Below, piece after piece: positions 1 through 15,032 of a DNA stretch of 64,000 bases. The notes under the pieces were generated by a model. It worked only from the letters and a program-made list of their open reading frames with translations. It was not told where the DNA came from and did no database searches. The translations under genes and the position numbers were made by a program. This DNA comes from Trichoplax sp. H2. Its lineage: Eukaryota; Placozoa; Uniplacotomia; Trichoplacea. The stretch is taken from assembly GCA_003344405.1 (NCBI GenBank), contig NOWV01000223.1, forward strand, positions 1 through 64,000. Reading direction: 5' to 3'. Position 1 is the stretch's first letter, and the number at the start of each line of letters is the position of its first letter.

Positions 1-1200
1 GTATATATCATAGCAACGATGGAATATCTCAGCTATCATTACAAGATGATGTTGAAAAGAGCTAGATATAAACTAGTCCGGATACACCATAATGCTTTAT
101 TAATAAATCTATTATATTAAAATTGTATTAGGGTTTATCCATTTTCGTTTTCCATTGCCTTTTTAATTCTGAGGTATTATAATGAATATTATTAACATTA
201 TTGCATTTCTTTTACTTAACTTACAATTATTTCGTTGTAAGCGATACTAAAGCTAAATTAAAAATTTGTTACTAAATTCAATTACTGTTCACAGTATTTT
301 TGAGTTGTAGTATTAACAGTTATATAAGCAATCGTTAAAGTGTGAAAGTACTCTTTTAATTTGATGTTCTATAAAGCATATTATAGTAAATCTTGGATTT
401 AATACTTTTTTACTGTAGGTCCGCCAAGCATATCATCGCATGGTTAGCAAGAGACAAGCTACATCGATGACTGGAAAGGTATTAGCGTAGAGCAAAAACT
501 GGATAACACAAACAGAGATAATTATCTTTCGATGTATGATCATGTAGCGTTTTATCATCAGCAATATTGAAACTATCTGATACTAAGAATAGTAGACTAT
601 TCTACTTCTTAATGCTACCGTACTTCAGTTAGTACTGTAATCAGCTGAAATGCAACAGTTTATTTTGTTTTCGTTTTAAAATAAGTTATCTTGTTTTCAT
701 CGGAATATTTGGTAATAATTATATGAAAATTATTTTAGTCGCAAGCCATAGGAAGTACACGAGGTCCAGTTTTCCGCAGAAACTCAAAATGTAAGAGCTG
801 TAAAACTTAAGTTTGCTTGTATCAGGTATAATATACATATAATACTTCAATTTAAAAATTCGAAGTATAATTTGTAATAATATGTACGCCAACACATCTC
901 AGAAAGAAAGTACGAAAGAGTATTTTAAAATTTTAAGTAAGTCATTTTTCACGGTAGATTATATTTTAGCTAGACTTTTACAGCATAATTGTAAATTTTC
1001 AGGTGTAGTATACATGTTTATTCCCTTCAGCCTGTAGCATGCCTGCAGAATGAATTTCAGCCTCAATTAGTATGTTTACTCGACAACCTTTTATAAATGA
1101 GACGATCTTTTGAAACAAAACATTTACCTCTCGTTACTCTGCAAAATAATAAAATAATCTTTTCCAAGAAATTATAATTCAAAGGAATTAAAATATCCAT
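1..1200. other. No recognisable gene (left flank)
   Basis: AT-rich sequence with stops in all frames. I see no conserved protein motif, tRNA fold or repeat that recurs elsewhere in the window. Confidence 0.5.
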
Positions 1201-1718
1201 TGTTATCACGATTTTACGTTAGTGAATCTACCGTGATGAGTAATAACTTACTTAATTTAGATATGTATATGTATCACGTTAAGATAGTTATTAATTTGGA
1301 TATGTGCTTGAATTATTTTATGACTTAATATAGCCTATACAAACCTGTTCCTAAAACAGGTTAAATTATACTCAATATGGTATATGAATTGTCAATGGTA
1401 AATCTACTATAAATCCTGTTAATTATAAGCTAGGGCAAACATAAAATTAATCTATAGTAATATTACAAATTCATTGGATTAGACTAGCAGGAATTTAATG
1501 TATTCACGAAGTCTTATTGGTCGAAATATATCACTCATCGTAAACCGGTTTTATGGCTAGAAAAGCTATTTAAATGATTTATTTTGAATATTAAATTAGA
1601 CTTGCGTTTTCTAGAATAAAGATATAGTTAGAAGATTCCGAAAGTGCATTTCTCCGTTATTGTTACTTATCTAGGGTAATCTAATTAGTTTAGATTAGGC
1701 AAGTTTAGTTAAGTAACA
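1201..1718 (+). mobile_element. Solo LTR, family E
   Basis: This 518-b stretch matches, with few differences, the two halves of the element at 56096-57159. It opens with TGTTATCACG and closes with AAGTAACA. An AATAAAG lies near the 3' end, as expected for an LTR R/U5 region. No matching 5-b target duplication is visible, so this copy may be old or slightly misdelimited. No coding region adjoins it. Confidence 0.7.
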
Positions 1719-3132
1719 CACGACTTATCTGAGTTTAGAAAAGTTTAAATCGATTTAATATATTGCATTAGATCATATAGCTATCATAAATGAATGAGCC
1801 TTTCCTAATTTTGCAATGAAAATAATTAGCATCTTGATTTGGGAGATTCACTAAATGTTAGTAATGCATTTTGTTTCTCGAATATTTCTAGTTGTTGACG
1901 AGTCCAGTGTTGTGGCAGGATTTTCATCCGATCGTCGATCGTTGGTAAGTAATTTTAGTTTGTTCCGATCTTTCTCCAACATTGATAATTGAGCTGAAAT
2001 TGAAGTACAAGCTGCAATTGTTCCATACGATAATTTTGTTACGAAAATCACATAATTTTCATGCTTTTATCATACATGGATAGTTTACGAATAAAGTCTC
2101 TCCAAGCACGTCTAATACAGGCTTTGGTCAACCAGATATATCTGTCTAGACTGTTAAGCTAGTTACAAGTTGGAAGAAAAGACTGCGCTCAAGTTAGATA
2201 ATTTAAATGTTTAGAAATTTGAAGTCAAGCTTACATTTGGAAATATACTACCGCTTAAACAACATCAATTCAACCTAGATGGGCTAAAAGAAACGAGTTC
2301 ATTCAAAAATAAAATTATTCCTTTGGGTTTAATAGAAGTGTATGATTTACAACGGCTACTAATATTGATTGATTTATCTGCTCATACTCATAGCTTCAGC
2401 GTTCTAGATACATAGAATTTGAACTTTAAAGCATTATGATTATTAAGACCCGATCATTAGAATTACGAAATGATTGCAAATTTTACTGTTACATTTTACT
2501 GGTATATTTTACTTAAAAGCATTAATTATAGTTTATAACGATTACTGATAATGAAGATCGATCGATCAGTCGATAGATTAATTATAAGCAATATTACATA
2601 AAATCTGGTAGGCAACAATTATTCATATTTGCTATTGTAAGAAATCTCATGATGATACAATTCGCCATGTTAAAGAATCTTCAGGTACGCATATCAATTT
2701 TACAATATGAGCGAGCACTGACATTTACTGAAGGCAAATTGCGATGCTGTCAGTGATAAATTATAATAACTAAAATCGCAGTTAAATACGCAAATGTAGT
2801 ACTGATACTGTCCTTATATTCTAGATTTCTTAATTTCAAATTACGATATCTTTACTTTTACATCATTCCAGGAGTAAATCGTAACGTTTTACTGTGGTAT
2901 ATCACTGTTTTAACTTGTTTCACTTTGAAAAGTTACAGTTCTCTATTCCACAACACCTATAATTAAAATAACATTGAAATAAAAATAATTGTATCAATCA
3001 ATCTATTAAGCGTTTATGCTACTTGCAATGCCACATGTTTGTCCAAATAGCGCTATTACTGAAGCTTATAATTCAAATTCCCATTAAGAAAAATATCAAA
3101 AATACAACATGCTTAAAATTGTTCTAGTGCCA
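1719..3132. other. No supportable gene
   Basis: Short open stretches occur on both strands around 1826-2051, but no frame has convincing splice sites on both sides. Nothing else is recognisable. Confidence 0.4.
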
Positions 3133-3637
3133 TGAGATATACACCGAAATTCCAAATTTTAGAAAAATAAGGGCTTTATTGAATCTTATACAAAGATTAA
3201 CTACACACAGCTCTACTCAAGCCGAATACTACTACTAAAGACTTTTATACTTTTCGTAGTATTCACAGCTACAATCCTCATGGCAACCTTTTACCTTATT
3301 TACACATAGTAAATTATTCTTAGTAACACAATTCTACTGCGGACCATCATTAATCCGATATGGATACGACTACAGTATTTACGTAGACATTATTTACACC
3401 AGCCAAAGTACAATGAATCAATCATATCCTAATATATGATTTACAGTTCTATTTTTACCTATAACCTTATTAGTAACTCAACACCTGACTGTATATAGCC
3501 ATCTATACTCTAGCATAGAGTCTCTACCACTACGGTCTATAGTTATGGCTGCCAAATATCTCTTAGGATAAATATCTACCGTACATTATACTAAACATGG
3601 CTAACAGTCTACAATCACAATACCAAGTTACGTTACA
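3133..3637 (-). mobile_element. Solo LTR, family A (diverged)
   Basis: This is the reverse complement of the family A LTRs at 32054-32602 and 56489-57040. It carries the AATAAA-containing 3' end (near 3170-3180 on this strand) and, at the far side, the family A 5' end. The first base pair of the terminal TGTGATA has drifted to TGAGATA. No clear target duplication remains, so it is probably an older insertion. Confidence 0.7.
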
Positions 3638-4358
3638 ATCACATTTCAGCTACTTTTCGTGCTGTAATTTCAAGGCCAGCGTAGGTCAAAGATTGCATAA
3701 ACTACCGCATATTGTGATATAATAAATATTCAAATTCGAAGAAGGAGGTATAATTTCTGTTAAAATAATTCTTGAAATTGGAATTAGACTTTATACCGAG
3801 AAATTCAGCCTATGACACAAGTTAAATTAAAATTCATCTTCTCTGACAATAGCAGTATTAGATGGATTTTTGTTAAATATAGTTTGGATGGAGCAATTAA
3901 GGTATTTTGCTGCAGTATTTCACGAAGTATAATTAACGAAATATCGTGTAATTTAAGTAAAATATAACTGTAGTTTCGATATGAAAACACATAAAAGTGC
4001 GATACATAAGGTACTCTAGATTATATTGTGGAGATTATGAGAAAAAAGTAGTTAGGTAGGTAAGGACAGCTACTGCACCAGGCTGCTTGTAAGTTTCAAG
4101 TAAGAACATATAAATAGTTTACGGAGAGTTTTTATCATACTGCTCCATTATTAAGGTCTTTTGAAATTGTTTACTCAAGCTAAAGATAATTTATTAGTTA
4201 TGAATGGAGTACGATACCAACCAGCTTATAGTGAAATCAGTAAAAGAAGCTTAAGACTATAAAGTTGCTGCTGTCTACCGAAAATTATAATATTTCCTTG
4301 TAAATGTAATATAGTCTATTCTTAGTAAAGTTAATTTCCACATAGACTGCGACATAAC

Positions 4359-5207
4359 AGATAGAGAAGACCTGGACCCACGCGAAAATAATAATATAAA
4401 AAAAATCATTTAAAGAAAAAAAAAGAGCCGTCGGCTTAAAAATTTTTTATATATTTCTTTGGCATATATGCTTACGCGCGCGAGAAGAAATGTAAAAAAA
4501 CTCTTGAGCCGACGATTTATTTTTGAATTCTCTTAGTTAGTTATTATATACGAGATTCGTGACTAGTTTTCGAATACTGACAAAGCTAAGTACTTACTAC
4601 CACTCATTCGTTTATTGATAATTACAACGGCTTTTATATGTGCGCCGTCAACACTTACAGTGTAACGTTGTACAATACATAGTTTATGATATCCATATCT
4701 AGAATTAGGCAGACTTGTAAATTGTAAATTAGTCACGATAATTGATTCTATAATTATACAGCGTAAGTTAACTATCAATATGGACTGTAGATAATAACGC
4801 AGTTATCATCCATCCATCTTAAGCGTAGCATTACAAAATACATATATAGAAATACTGTAAGACATATCAAACCGGATAATCAGTCTTATATTATTGAGTA
4901 TTCGATTGCAAATGTTCCACATAATTTATAATGTATGTTCCACATAGACTATAAACTTCACAGATTATTTAGATTTATTAGAGATAGAGAAGACCTGGAC
5001 CAATCGCGAATCTCGTATATAATAACTAACTAAGAGAATTCAAAAATAAATCGTCGGCTCAAGAGTTTTTTTACATTTCTTCTCGCGCGCGTAAGCATAT
5101 ATGCCAAAGAAATATATAAAAAATTTTTAAGCCGACGGCTCTTTTTTTTTCTTTAAATGATTTTTTTTATATTATTATTTTCCCGTGGGTCCAGGTCTTC
5201 TCTATCT
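4359..5207. mobile_element. Composite inverted-repeat element (MITE-like)
   Basis: Outer arms 4359-4559 and about 5007-5207 are near-perfect inverted copies of about 200 b. The outermost bases are AGATAGAGAAGACCTGGACC and its complement. The whole unit is flanked by the 6-b direct repeat CATAAC (4353-4358 and 5208-5213), the expected target duplication. Inside, a complete short element (4982-5207, 226 b) repeats the same 20-b terminus at its left end, so the right arm alone is a full MITE and the left arm is a truncated copy in the opposite direction. The 420-b centre has no convincing transposase. It is non-autonomous and its family is not recognised. Confidence 0.8.
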
Positions 5208-5213
5208 CATAAC

Positions 5214-8200
5214 TCGTTATTTGTATAATCTATATTTGACTATTCCTACTATGGAAATCCCCTATACTCTAGTTTGATTGTATCGTAGAATTACCTTAAT
5301 ATAGAATCAAGGTATTCTTATTAGTCATTCGTATTTTATAAATTACTAGTACAAATTCACGTCGCTTTGCTGACGGTTTGCGATAATGTACCCATTTATT
5401 AATAATTAACAGATAGTATAACCATTCGACATTATTTATATCCCGGTAATAGCCAGGCACTACTATATTCACCGCTATGCTTGTAGAATACTACTTTTCA
5501 ATAATACATTCACGGATGAAATGCTATATTAAGATTAGTTCATGGTCCAAAGCACATTATGATAACTAATGTACGATGATGGACATACCAACTTAAGATT
5601 AGCAGGTACAGTATTAAGATATCTACAGTGCGGTACAATGTCCTTACTACTGTGGTCAATTCTATACCAATCATTATAATGTGTCTAAGGATCGCTTGAG
5701 TATGCAAGCAAAGCTTGCTCTGTCGATAGCAACCGTTACAAGAAAATGTAACAATCAAAATGGCTGTGTAGAAAACTCTATTAAGATTCCATGTTTATTC
5801 AATTTTCATCAGAACATTACATGAAATCAAAACTTAAAGGCTTAGTGGCCACCCTTAGCGATATAACGAATACTATTTTATAAATCAGTACTCTACAGAA
5901 ATAACTACCGTGCTGCTCGTTTAAAGGGTGGGTGAGTGCGATTTCCACCTGCTATGCTTCTTACATTATATAAGCGATAATCTTGCATCTATCAAGTTAG
6001 TTAGTTACATGATAAGCTTGCACGCTTTATCTATTCTACATTACTATAGCTACTTGACTAGTCAGATCGCTGTATACGCTATAACCTCGCAGGATTTTCC
6101 TCTTGCTCTAATTCCAACAAAGTCTAATTCGATGTCTTAATTTAATTCTGGTAATTTATTGCGATTATTACGAATCTTAAACCTTCCGAAACATCATAAA
6201 AATGACTAGAATTCTGTGTGAAGCCGAGACCTATAGTATGATGTAACATTGAAATCATTGGCCTACTATCATTTGTATTTTACGCTATCTAAATCAGAAT
6301 TATAAAAGTAACATTAATTCTCTACAGCAAAGTCAACAGAAAAATACTTTAGCCAGTGAATTTATTTTTCACTATAAATGAATTTTTTTAATAAGCGTTC
6401 ACGTTCTTACGGACAATTGACTATGTGCTATCAGGATCAGAATCATATTAAAACTAAGCAATATAGCTAACTTAGTCTTATGATTCATGTGGATCTAGTG
6501 CAAACAGTTGCATCAATATGTTTTATAAGTATATTCATATCAGTACTTAATTACCTAGATACATTCTTAAAGTTATTTTAAACAAATAAGGTGTAAATTA
6601 CACTATTACCAAAAATATAAATTACGGCCATAATATTATTCAAAAGAATTTAATAAAGGTTATCAGCAGATAATCTTTCATTTTAACTGCATAAACCAGC
6701 TTTAAATATCAATAATTTCTGTAATTGGAATATAAGATTCAGCTGAGATAATCTCTAGGATAATAGACTCAGGCTGGCGGTAGCCAATATAAGACAATAG
6801 AAGTTAAAAATACTTCTAACGCATTTATAATGACGATTGTGGCAAAGAATACAGGAAAAATACCGGCAACTAACGATCATACACAACAATTGAAATCTAG
6901 AATAACCTGCCTTAATTAAAGTCATACCGTTTACTCTATATATAGAAAACTACACACTAAGTGAATAAATTGCTAATAAACTATTTAAAAATCTTTGAAT
7001 TAAAAATTTTTTAAGATAACAGAATTAAAATTATCTATTATTTTGATTTCTATATGAAATTCGTTTAATAAATCTCGCTCACTGGAAGTTACTATAGTCA
7101 ACTATCATAAATTCACTGTTTGTGTAACTGGAAAAAAAGATTTCTATCGCAAATGTTAACATAAATTAAGTTTTACATGTGTCTTATTATACTTAGTCAA
7201 AAAAACAGAAATAACAAGAAAGCAAAACTGTGTGTATGCTGCTTAAATAATTTCGAGGAAGGAGGAAAAGGCAGAGTAGAACAAAGTATAATCAGCATGT
7301 ATTAGTAACCTCCTACTCTTTTACAATAAACTGTCAGTATAATCGAGACAGATAAGAAATAAATTGTTAATAAATGTACTTAGCCATAAAAAATAATGAC
7401 CCTTATTGCTTTGCATTGTCAGATAATCTAAATTATCGTATAATGACAGATATTGTCTTCTGAAATGATTTGTTTACAAGTAAGAGTTTATATTTAAGAA
7501 TTGTTCCTAAGTAACATTATAAATATCCGGTGATTGATTTATTACAATTAGAGAAGTAACTGAGTCAAAATATAATTAAATTGTTATAAAATCAATAAAA
7601 TTGAATGGTTTTCATGAAAATAATTTATCCAACTTGATCTTTATTCATTATAAGCATAATTTTTTATATGAAATTATTGATAATAATCGAAAAAAATATA
7701 TAGAATGAAATCAATTGATCAGTCTACTATTATTACTATTGTAATATAAATACTCAATCAAAGAGTAGATATTTTGTACAATCTATTATAGAACTTTATG
7801 ATTACACACATGAATATTCCTGAACTATACTATAAGTGTCATCTATTATTGCAATCATAAATAATCCATATAGTTAATATTGCAAATATCATAGACAGAA
7901 TTCTTACCCATATGGGAATATTAATTAGTTTCATAGTATTTCTAGCACTTATCACTATCGTCATTTCATTTTAGATACGTAATTTTATGTTTTTCTCTAT
8001 TAAGCTATCTAAAACTGAAAATTTCAAGTCCATCAAAAATCTTTTTGCATTTACACATATTTGGTCGGTCATTCAAGCCTACAGACATTAAGATTTGAAA
8101 ATTGATCAGCATTTTCCTGGCACTGGTTCTGCCTTTAATCGGCCTTTACAAATGGTACTGTATTTAATGAAAATAAGTTGGAGGCTAACATACATTATAT

Positions 8201-11200
8201 CGGAAAAATGTTTATGCGTACGGTACACGTACATTATTAGTTTTACTTTGATAAGTACCAGCTTGTTTAGCTTATTATAATAATTTAGAAGAGCGAATGA
8301 AACAAGGAAACAGGAATTGCCTCGATATTTCTAGAATAGGCTACTTGCTAGCGGAGAGGTTGTGATTGGATTGAACAACTTTTCTGCTTCATAACTGAAT
8401 CAATAATTAGACTTTAGTACCATATATAATATTTCTATAAAATAATATTTTAACGTTTAGAGAATAAACTTTCAAGTACTGATAGTTAAGAATAAATTCA
8501 TAATTTCAAATTTTAAAGTAGGTAAATTCTTCTTTACGAAATTTATTTAATCAACAATTGAAGTAGTTGTGCGTTTACAAGCTAGTTAAAATGAGCATTA
8601 TAATTTTACTACTTGAAATAAAATTACTTCTTAGAGCAATATACTTTGAATAAGCTTATTTATATTACACACTCTTGTTGAAGTTAAAGTATTTCGCTTT
8701 CTTTTTCTCAGGTTATCTGAATCTCCTTAAACTTATCTTGAGTTATCCAAGTAATGATATTTACAGACGATGCTAGCTTGGACGCTATAGTTGATCTATG
8801 GAACTTATGAAGAATCGTCCTGTTCAATAATATCATTAAATACGTAGCTACTTATAGTAGTACTACAGATTTATAATAAAACGCCATTTACTTATTCCTA
8901 ATACAAACATTCCTTTGCAAAAATTAATTTTTAAATGGGAACATCATCGAACTACTTTATGGCAAAGGCAATCTACGGATTTATCATTACAGTAAGTTAA
9001 CTTCCAAAACTTTAATTTTAATTAGGTTTGAGATCAGTCATTAACAATTATGAGCACTTACTTGATCTTATGTTTAAGTAATTTAGGAAAGCTTCTGTCA
9101 GATTTTTATTTATGACTTTAAATTCAATTTGAATACAAAAAATGAGTCTTAATAGTCAATGATTTTGTAAATGTAGATTTGCTGGCCAATCTAATTCATA
9201 TACATATTACATTTTCTTTAGTAATACTGCCTTGCAATATTGTAATTTAAGGTCTAAAGTTCTTGCTTAAGCATGTTATGTAAAGATAATTTTCGTACAA
9301 TAGCATTCATGATAGAGAATTAATCGTTAACGGGTTACAAAAGCGTTATGGTTGACTTAAATACACGTGAATTTGCCAGTAAATAAATAAATTTTCGATA
9401 ACGACTTTTATGAATAGCAACAGACACGATAGTGTGCCTAACTGTTCTACCTAGAGATCATTTAAATAAATTGTGCGATTTTTGAATAACATTTAGATAC
9501 AAGTTCAGTAAACTACAATGTTATTAGTTTGCTATAAAGATGAAAGTGTTAGAGAAAGTTTTGAACATTAGATTACGTACATAATTTATTTATTTTTTCC
9601 ACTTGGATAAAATATTGCTTTGTTATACGGTAATAACACTTTATAAAGTTTATTTAGCTAGTAAATATCTATAAGTAGTAATAGCTTAAACTATGCAATA
9701 TTAATACAAACGTAAAAGCATTTAAAGGAATTAAGAATATAAAATTACGCGTCAGAATCAAGTGTAACTCACCATATTATATCGAAAAATTGCTCTTAAT
9801 ACGGTGAAGCAATTGATCAATAATGAAGTAATATAATAACAAGCTGAAATGATATTTCCATTCTTTAAGACATCAAACAAAATTTTTAATCGGATAATCG
9901 ATAAAGCCTCTTACACAAACATAGAAACAAATATTGCAAAATAGAAATACAAAATAATGCAATCGAGTATAATAATAGTTATAGAGTATACGTGTGACAG
10001 ATATACTATATAGTATACAAATGAAAATATATTTATTGCATAAAGAATCGTTTGAATCCGAAATAAATCTAATGAACAGCAAGACATAGTAATAAAACTA
10101 GATGAGAAAAATGATAAATTTAATGAACTGATAAGAAAATCATACGTATGTTTATGTTAATTTCGTTGACTTATATAATAGTATAAATATCTCAACCTAA
10201 TTGACATTCTATGCAAATACTGCCGTCGTATACACGAAAAGAAAGATATAAATGACGATATCTGTAAATACACAAGTCTTAGAGAATTTCCATAATTATA
10301 GTTCTTATGATGTACTATTATAATATAAAATGTGCCTAATTATATATCATTATTACGGAATCAATTAAAATGGACTTCAGAAGACATCGTATAGTTACGA
10401 ATCACGGGACAAATACGAAAATTACAAAATTAATGGTTGCAACTCAAGTATAAAATTTATATTTATATAAATTTTATGTTTATCATTTACAAGGCCAAAT
10501 GTTGAGCTAGTTATAATAACTACATTGTTTGAAATTTCAATATTATGCAAGAGCATATCAAGGAAAATTCGTGACGCTGATGTCTAAATTACAGGCTAAT
10601 ATTGATCAACACCGTATGGGCTTCGTAGAATGTACTCATGTATAATTTTAAATGAGTTTAAATATGGAAGATGGTCTACAGTTAAAATAAAATGGATAAA
10701 TTACTGCGATAGTGATTGAAATCCATGCCTGTAATAGATGAATTTCTCTTGAAAAAGCCGTATAAGATCGTGCTTATACTCTCACATAAAACATATGAAT
10801 TATCAATCGAAATTCTTACTCATGAAGCTCTGCAACATCTAAAATTAAGTTAAGAAGCAGTCTTAATCTAAAAGTTATGTGCTTGAAGGGTATCTGGACT
10901 TAATATGAAAATCAAATTACTAGATGACAATAAATGATTGTATTCATTCCGTGTTAATTTCGACCCTAAGAATTTTTTCTTTTGCTTCAGTTCATTCTTT
11001 TAGAGAGTAATTTAAATGATTAATGCCGTTTTACATTTTGCCTTAATGATTACATTTGAAAAAAGTTATTTCTTTAATTTAGTTAAAAATGACCTGATAA
11101 AGTTACTTAATAACTGAAAATATAATTATTCGGAGTGATTTTATCATTGCCATAGGCGGTCAAGATAAGCCAGATTACTTTGCTTAATAATAAGGAAAAT

Positions 11201-14200
11201 CCTTTTGAATGCCGGATGTTCCTAGTTAAAATCTATCTTTATCCTATTGTTAAGGAGCAATGAAAAAAGTAGAATCAGTAATTTTCTCTTTTACTGACGA
11301 ATTCCTCTGATTCATGGCAAAATATGTTCATTAACAGAAAAGCTCATTTACATCATTCCTGATAAGCTCAAATTATGCATTTCATCCAAATCCATCTTTA
11401 ACTGTATTTTCAATGCCATTGGATATGTTACCGTAAATTTATCCACTACTAACTTATTTATTTCGAGCTATTAAATTTATACTTCTAATACTTAAATTAC
11501 ATATTTTATCTTGCATTTGGTATACGAATACATTTATATTTAAAAGAGAAGGTCGGTAACTTTTTTGTAAATTGAAATAACTTGAAATTTCTAAAGAAGA
11601 AATTCCGATTCTTTAACCGATTTTAGTTACACTTGAAAACTTAAGATATTTTATTGCAGTTATTTACAGCAGCAGGCCTTTGTAGTTTATTACATTTGAG
11701 GCATCTCCATCAATAAAAACGGTATCAATTAAGCTTACTATTTATGCACATGCATACACACAGTAAATCTTAATCTGTAATTTCTTGCATTATTTAATCT
11801 ATGATCAACAATAGCACGCTTCATTTTCCTGCCAACCAATAATATAATAAGAATTTCTGATATATTCAATAATAAGTAGTCGATTTTAACCACTTAGGCT
11901 AATTTAAATTTTCTGTCTTAAGAAGCAAAAGCAATGCTTGTCCTCTGTTATACTTTATGTCACAATCTTATAAACGCTATTTATACATATAGCTTAATTG
12001 CCCTATTGCTATTCTATGATAAGGAGTAACATATTTCTTTCTCTAATAAAGAAATGCTTACATCCCAATACATAAAATTAATCTATCTGACGTTTCTTAC
12101 CTCCGTAAGAATATTTTCCTATTTGATAATGATATAAATTTAAAGATTAAAGATGCATTTGATTCATATTGTCTGTTTCGCTAGTAAAAATTTCGATAAT
12201 TAGCATACGTTTAATTACAGATATACTTCTTTTAACGATAAAAGCTTAAAGGATTTTTTTGTAGAGGATATGATTTATGCCTTATGCTTAAAAGGAATAA
12301 TAGAATATTTATTATATTTCAAATATACAGCTAGTATTTTAATAGCTATTATGCAGGACATTTAAATGTAGCTGTAACGGTTAACTGGATATATGACTGT
12401 AGTTAGCTATCTAAAATACATACCATAATAGCAGGCTATTACCATTTTGCTTTAGACTGTAATTATAATATATTACAAGATCATAGAATTCATTTTTGAA
12501 TAGCTCAAATCTATTAATTTTAAATAAGTGCTGAGAATATGAGTAACTGAACATTTATATATTTTTCCTTGAATTTATTTTAAATCTAAAATCTTTAGCT
12601 ATTCACGGCTTACAGTAGTATTGGACTTATGAAAAATTCCTATAAATCAAAATTTTATAAAATAATCTATTGCTATTTAAAATTATTAGCCTAAAATTTC
12701 AATTTCAAGCGATTATTTCCGATTAGCGTAGCATTATATAAGAATTAAATATACATGTCGTTAATTGAAATTCTAATATTTCGTAATCTTATCATTATTA
12801 TGTATTTCAATCGCATTTTCTAGATTGCCATTTTACAGCTTCCGGGTAAGCAAATTTAATTTTCTTACTAACAATGTATTCTTATGATTAGTAAATAATT
12901 TTTAGATAGCTATTAGATTAGTTCGTTGCATAATTCTTACGATTTAATCATTAAATGCTAATACATTAATCATGACTGCAAATTTTATTGCAAATCTAAA
13001 ACGTCTGCAAAATATCCATAAATTTTATTCTGTGATCAGCCAAAAAATATATAAAATGGTTATTATTTAATAATAATTAAATTTTAATCAATACAATAGA
13101 AGTCATTCCCTATATTAGCTATGTTAGTATAATGATCGAGTAATAGTCTTCCGCTATTACTGTTGGTTCACCTACGTACCCAAAATTTAGCCAACTATTG
13201 TACCGCTGCAACTAGGTGAGATCATTAAAGCTAATAAATGTTAGAAAGAATAATGATGCCACAAACTCTTAGTTTTGGTGTGTTACTTCCTAAAATGGTT
13301 GTTGTATAAATCAACAATGACTATTGCTATGTTTTTATCCAAAATATCCGTGAAGATATTATATTTCTAACAATTGGCTTCTTATCTGTAGTTGCGTAAT
13401 TTTAAAAGTCATTGTAAAAAACAGATAGATATATATTTTAACAAATAGAGTTAGGATCAACAATGCAAGGTCAAAGTACAGTCGATTGTACATTATTTCT
13501 TTTCTAGATTGAATTTTTCTTATTTTAGTGATATCTCTTTGCCAGTATAAAAGCTAGCTGGAGGCATTTATATTTTATCTAAATTTCAATTAGCATTTCT
13601 TTAATTTCCGTCAACCATAAGCAATCGAGCAGCATCGTTTGATCTCGACACGAGCGATACGTTACAAGCAGTATTGAATAAATCTCTGCCTTTGGTATAA
13701 TAATCAATCCAAAGATTACATTAATTAATTATGTTCATATTAGCTATAAGGTTTTAAAAATCATTTAATATGCAGATATGTAAAGATTTGTTCGTCATAG
13801 AATAGGCAAATATTAATGTCTTTTGAATTCTCCGATTAGACAATCAAACCTTATTATAAACACTCTTTAGTATTCGATTGTCCGTTTCCATGATACCCTA
13901 GTGAACAATGATTTCTGATTAAATTATATAAGAATAATAAATATCGATGTTTGTACTGCAGTTACATAGCTATAATACCATGAATACCTAGTGTTATCGC
14001 GTGTAAGGAAAAAGAAATTAATAACGATCAAATTAGTGAATTTTTTGTCAAGAAACTTGATATATATTGTGTGCTAAATATATTGGTATATATTCGAATA
14101 AAGCTGACGCTATAAGTAATAGTAGAAGTGACAACTACTATTACTGGAGGATAGTTTCGAGCGTACAGTTTATTAAAGCATAGACCGTAATTTATAGGAT

Positions 14201-14618
14201 TTCCGAGCTCTATATTAGATAGTTATATTCCAAATGTTATGTTTGACTACATTATGTGAGAGTATCATGAGATAAAGTATAATGTCGAACTGCCTGCTTT
14301 TCTAACATGTAAACCATTACTTATACCATAAAGAATTAAGTACCTATTTCATCATCTTCCCTTTGATATTTTTTCTCCATATTTGCGGCGAACCTCATTT
14401 AGATTACATTTCTAAATTAAAGATATTTTTACTATATACTAAATAGCCTTAATATATGGTAAATAATATCGTTGCTTTCTTAAAATAAGTACATTATCAG
14501 CTTTACTGTATATAGTCATTTTTGAAATTGATGTTGGTAAAATTAAAAATTTTAAGCAATTCTTAAAGCTATTGATAACTTAGTTAAGATTGAACTAACT
14601 CTTTGATCTTCTTGATAG
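5214..14618. other. Long stretch without recognisable gene, upstream of gene A
   Basis: No lectin, receptor or transposase motif and no recurrent LTR is visible in these 9.4 kb. Scattered 60-72 codon open frames begin with non-ATG codons and look random. The signal-peptide exon and promoter of gene A should lie here, because its first visible exon starts in phase 1. I could not identify them. Confidence 0.4.
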
Positions 14619-15032
14619 AATTTGCTACTACTTCCTGTCCTCCAGGTTGGAAATTATATGAAAAGCAATGCGTTGGCCAAATTGCATTGCTTAAAACTTA
14701 TGATGACGCACGGCTATATTGTCAACGATCTATGAACGCTGACCTAGTTGTTATTGACAGTCAAACAAAGGAAACATTTATGGAAACTTATGTAGCAAGC
14801 ACTTACTCAGGTGCAAGCTGGATAGGATTAAAAGATATGACAGGCGATAATAATAAAAACAGCCATATATGGTTGCCTATCAATAAGTCAGTAACTGATG
14901 TGGGCTACAGTAATTGGCATCCATTAGAACCCAATGTGCTGTCACATTTTTGCATCATATTGTACATGGATGGTACGCCTGAATGGAGAGATCGAAATTG
15001 CTACGACAAGTATTACTTTATATGCGAGAGAC
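14619..15032 (+). CDS. Gene A exon: C-type lectin domain
   Basis: This 138-codon symmetric exon starts after the acceptor CTTCTTGATAG and ends at the donor C|GTAAGA, both phase 1. The product has the long-form C-type lectin layout. It opens with SCPPGW, and six cysteines fit the usual three disulfides. WIGLKD marks the core strand and the domain closes with ICER. The EPN tripeptide (in HPLEPN) and EWRD near the end match the calcium and mannose-type sugar-binding positions, with Arg instead of Asn in the usual WND. Reading past the donor gives a stop six codons later, so a terminal exon is the alternative. The in-phase stalk exon at 15410 favours splicing. Confidence 0.85.

Noticed and set aside
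1826-2051. Minus-strand open frames, one beginning MKILPQHWTRQQLE, the other coiled-coil-like
   Set aside because: The two frames overlap out of phase, lack clear splice sites and have no second copy in the window. Too short to call a gene.
4563-4778. Reverse open frame with a VSVDGAHI motif resembling a transposase DDE segment
   Set aside because: A single short motif in the unique centre of an inverted-repeat element. No flanking catalytic residues can be placed and the start codon is not ATG.
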